From: Epiperipatus broadwayi
Lineage: Eukaryota > Onychophora > Udeonychophora > Euonychophora > Peripatidae
Assembly: GCA_028023455.1 (NCBI GenBank)
Contig: JAQFVV010000446.1
Location: 62,001 to 126,000 of the forward strand
Direction of reading: 5' to 3'
Length of the DNA: 64,000 bases
Below the pieces are notes generated by a model. That model was not told the DNA's origin and did not search any database. It was given only the letters and a program-made list of their open reading frames with translations. Positions 60,377-64,000 of this stretch are shown one piece after another (position 1 is the first letter of the stretch; each line of letters opens with the position of its first letter). A program made the position numbers and the translations under genes.

Positions 60377-60705
60377 ACCACATAATACTAAATTGCCCAA
60401 TCACTTTACTACTGTTACACAATGCTTTATTTACCACCCTTTATTACAGTTTACAGTTTCAATTGCTCCAGCAATCTTCTTCAGAACATTTTATATCTCC
60501 TAACTTGAGTTGAAGTTACAAGATATAAAAAGTTCTGAAGAAGATGAAGTTAGGAGATATAAAAAATTCTGAAGAAGATTGCTGGACCAATTTAAACTGT
60601 AAAAGAGAGTGGTAAATAAAGCATTGTGTAACAGTAGTACAGAGCATGGATGATTTAGTATTATATGGTATATATTTGGCAATGCAATAAGAAAGAGTAG
60701 TTATT
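60377..60705. mobile_element. Hairpin insertion 5, with hammerhead relic and one-sided tail
   Basis: A 329-bp insertion between exact 12-bp duplications AAACTATAGTTT (60365-60376 and 60706-60717), a site that is itself palindromic. Diverged inverted arms meet near 60505-60520. The right arm has a duplicated TTCTGAAGAAGAT block. A tail of about 35 bp (60671-60705) lies only on the right. The left arm carries a PLE-type hammerhead core. Confidence 0.7.
60446..60486 (-). ncRNA. PLE-type hammerhead relic in hairpin 5
   Basis: Minus strand: CTGAAGA (fits CUGANGA), then AG, stem II ATTGC/GCAAT around TGGA, a T, and GAAAC. The A-U pair with a bulged G next to the core is also seen in the PLE-1 ribozyme. 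The cleavage region reads CTGT instead of CGTC, so activity is unlikely. Confidence 0.55.
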
Positions 60706-60717
60706 AAACTATAGTTT

Positions 60718-61094
60718 GTTGTAAAATTAGAAAACACAACCCTTTTTGAATATTGCAAAACTATTGAATGTAAATGCTGAAGTAGCCAAATACTGACTGA
60801 TATAAAAAATGTATTTTTATCTCCATATGATGCACATACTAATAGTGGATATCACCTTAGAACTGTCATTTTATTAGTTTTGAGGGTTTATATTATCACA
60901 TTGTATTTTGATCAATAAAATTGGTGATTGCTTATTCACCTACTACTTAGTGATGCACCTGATATGCAACTTTGAGTTTTATGTTGCTCTGGTCTATATA
61001 CATATAGGCCTAATTTTATATATCTACTCACTATCTTTACATTTGTTATTTGGCATTTTTATTAAACCACTAAACATCACATGATCACTATGTC
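60718..61094. other. AT-rich DNA, no gene seen
   Basis: No supported feature. Confidence 0.35.
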
Positions 61095-61275
61095 CTATGC
61101 TTACACGAGCTATTAAAACAGAGGATAAATTCTCCACACAGTACTTAACACAGTGCAAGCCATAGTAGTCAATGGATGCAAGTAGGTTTGTGGATAAAAT
61201 CTCTATCTATTACCTACTTATCCAATATCCCCAGACTAATTTTTAGTTTGTGACTTTCATTAGTGAGGAACCATG
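61095..61275 (+). repeat. R2 repeat copy
   Basis: Plus-strand R2: CTATTAAAACAGAGG, AAATTCTCCACACAGTA, CAGTGCAAGCCATAGTAGTC, AATGGATGCAAGTAGGTTTG, CCAATATCCCCAGACTAAT, then TTTAGTTTGTGACTTTCATT. A related lead-in CATCACATGATCACTATG at about 61075 also precedes the copy at 45165. Confidence 0.75.
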
Positions 61276-64000
61276 GATAGGAGAGAATTGTATCTATATC
61301 TTAGGGTTTAATGCAACCCATCCACAGCCACCTTTAACTTTTTTAGCTAACTATAAGTTCAAAATCAAAAAACAATAATGTTTTCAACCCAATATCATTG
61401 ACTAATATTTTCATATAGTTCTGAAATCAGTTCAGAATCCATACACTTTGTTGTTTTTGTTATTGAAATGTAGACACAATAATAAATTATGAAATCTATT
61501 GCAGGTCATTATGTCTGAAAAATAGAGTTGCCTTTAGACTTATACCTGAATGCAAGTCCCAAATATTCTCACACTGAATTGCACATGCCTTACAAAAAAT
61601 TATATATAACTTTATACAGATTTCAATTCCATATTTTTATTATTTTAATTGGAATATTTATTACATTCACTAATACCTTTCTCATAAAAGTTAATAAAAA
61701 AAGATATGAAATTTAATATTCATGTGTAATAAAGAATTCAAGATTGGGAAGCAATGTAAAAACAACCTGCACTCACATGATCTTCCATTACCTTTGGTGG
61801 TATTTTAAAAAGTTGTCAGGATGGAGAATGTGATATATGACTAGTTTCCGTAAATATAAGTTGCTTATCATTTCTTTGTTTTTCACAGATAAAGGAATTG
61901 GTTTATCTTTTAAAAATAAATTTTAGAATTATCAGATAGTAAAATATCTTTGAAAATCCACTGCTGAAAAATTAGAAATAAATAACTGATGCTTCAATTA
62001 GTGTCAGAATCTGTTTTTATCATCCCAAAATTTAATGCTGCTTTTTCTGGTAAAATAGAATAAACAGTGGTAGGGGGGATTTATGTAAATTTATTTAAAT
62101 AAAAATTCATAAATAATTCAAATTTTGATATAAGTAAACATGGCATATACTATTGGAAAGATTATAAAACAAGATAAAAATGGTCAGTTGACTCATTCAT
62201 GTTTAGTGCATACAAATTTTTTTAAATTTGAAATAAAGGCAAAGAAATTTCAAATGTTTTAAAATACTGACTTGATAGTGACTAAAAAAATCAGATTAAA
62301 ACAATAGGTGTTTCTTATTTAATAGTTGACAATTATTGTTTGACATTAATAAATTTCAATTCATTCTTTCAGTTAAAAAATAACTGCTGAATGCATAAAT
62401 TATGTACTTATTAAGAAATAAATATTTAATTTCATTTCACAAAAGTAAAGAAGTAAATTAACAATTTATATTCTTACAATTTTTGATCATAAAAGCTAAG
62501 ATTTAAGGAAGCACAATGAGTACTTTTGAATAAAAAACAAATTATCTCATTTACTTTTCAATGAATGATACTAACATTTAGATATTTTATTTGGAATTAA
62601 AGCCAATTAACATATATCATTTCAAGTTTTTGCCATCAAATGAATGAGAAACTATCAAATGAACACTACAAATAGCCATTATTGAGATACAATAAATCTG
62701 ATGTAAGGACAGAAAAATCTGTTTGAAAGGGATTATTCCTGTGAATTTTTTATAATTATTAAAAGTTATTAGAAAATTGCATAAGTATTCTCAAATAACT
62801 AATATCAGTAATTTGAATTATTAAAAATTACATTGAAATTAATCACAAAAACTGGGGGTGGGTTATAGTAAAAAAGTTTAACTTGAAGTTTTATGATTAA
62901 AAAGAATAAGAAACCATATTTGTATAATTAAGAGATGTGTAGGTATATGTGTAAAAGATCTTATTGGTGCAATGATTGATTATCTACATTTTATTTAAAA
63001 GTTTAAGATGATCAAATTTGAAGTTTTTTTAATAAAATTGATATATTTTTCAGATAGGCATCCTATAATCTTTAACTATTAGCTATTGTTCTTTAAAAAG
63101 TAAAAGTTTAAAAATGAATCAAACTCTCATCATCTATTAATTCATAAATTCGATAGATATTATCTTCTGCTTCACACTTTCTCTTTTAAAATGCTTTATT
63201 CTGCAATAAATTATTTAAAGAGTATTTTATTTTTTACTTGTGTGTGCTGGAAATGATGTTAAATAAATTATGTAAAAAAAAAAAAAACAAAACTTAAAAA
63301 ACATATAGTAAACCAAAAAATAACCCTGCTTAACTGGATAAAAAATGTAATTTTTAATTTGATTTAGATCACACAAATCATTTCATTGAAAAAGCATTCT
63401 TATATATATATACTGTGTGTACATATACACATGCACTGGAAATGTATATACTATTTTTTCATATGCAGACACGACGCATTTTTATGGTTAAATGGTTGCA
63501 TGTAAATGTACACACATATGTACGGATATATAATAATACAAAGTACTGCTATATTTTTATAATGAAAATTGGTTTTAAATTAAGGATGTCTAGTTCTTAA
63601 TATTGTTTTCTAAACTGATTTTAAACCAAGGCTATCTATTTTTCAATATCGCTTTCTGTTTTTAAGATTGTAGTCTTATACTTACTTTTAAATTGTTTTT
63701 AATTTTTCTTCTTTGGAATGATTTACAAATAGCTTAATGAATCAGGGATCAAGATGCACTATAGATTTGAAGATTAAAAGCAAAAGCAAAAACTTCTTGG
63801 ATTTTGAATTTACAGACTACCGATGATTGTGTTTTCCTTGCTAATTCAAAAGATAATACAATACACTTAATGTTTTTGAATGTACTTCATAAAAAATTCA
63901 ATTTAATAATTGATATCCAGTTTTTTTAAAGTTCTTTATATGCCAGTAATAGAAGAAAAATCTACAGTAATATTTAGATCTGCTTGTTATCACTTAGAAT
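61276..64000. other. AT-rich DNA, no gene seen
   Basis: No supported gene or repeat family to the end of the window. Short frames at 61528 and 63415 are at chance length with no domain. Confidence 0.4.

Noticed and set aside
1-64000. CRISPR arrays, bacterial operons, riboswitches or phage genes
   Set aside because: Regularly spaced palindromic repeats with unique spacers are absent, and all coding traces are eukaryotic retroelements.

Overview
The window looks like AT-rich, gene-poor DNA from an animal nuclear genome. No host protein-coding gene can be supported. Open reading frames above chance belong to retroelement relics: an APE-type LINE, two Penelope-like element (PLE) families with GIY-YIG endonuclease domains, and a Ty3-like LTR element. 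There are also tRNA-derived SINE heads, a hAT-type MITE and many foldback repeats. This mix, with hammerhead-ribozyme repeats, suggests a spiralian invertebrate; a mollusc, perhaps a coleoid cephalopod, is my guess rather than something the sequence proves. A 500-N assembly gap lies at 7166-7665.

Layout. 1-1970: array of a SINE-like repeat (called R1) that carries a hammerhead ribozyme. 2627-2815: copy of a second interspersed repeat (R2). 2946-3649: near-perfect hairpin insertion. 3745-4395: 3' end of a LINE on the minus strand. 5340-7165: somewhat GC-richer DNA with promoter-like motifs next to the gap. 7928-11190: full-span but decayed LINE. 11736-16528: two near-identical PLE copies head to head as one insertion, each ending in a minimal hammerhead that overlaps its stop codon. 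17586-20510: decayed Ty3-like gag and protease, with a hairpin inserted into gag. 20510-35090: mostly featureless AT-rich DNA with a few foldbacks. 35092-36393: a second, truncated PLE, followed by R1. 36980-37345: LINE scrap. 40936-42615: TIR element with a large subterminal palindrome and internal repeats. 43915-45013: old palindrome with tRNA-like SINEs in both arms. 45165-46222: R2 copy split by a hairpin insertion. 47023-47587: hAT MITE with exact 8-bp target duplication. 56054-56090: long AT microsatellite. 58385-58597 and 60377-60705: further hairpin insertions. 59280-59575: the best preserved R1 hammerhead.

The unifying theme is self-cleaving RNA and PLE-style mobility. Five separate hairpin insertions share one structure: an inverted-repeat body, a one-sided extra tail of about 35-40 bp, and an 11-14 bp target-site duplication. 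In at least two of them the tail is a second copy of the start of the unit, as if a tandem or circular RNA had been copied and then folded back. The head-to-head PLE pair has a similar 14-bp duplication, and one hairpin retains a PLE-type hammerhead core. I infer, without proof, that PLE machinery mobilised hammerhead-processed RNAs to build these hairpins, and that R1 is a hammerhead retrozyme-like or SINE-like passenger.
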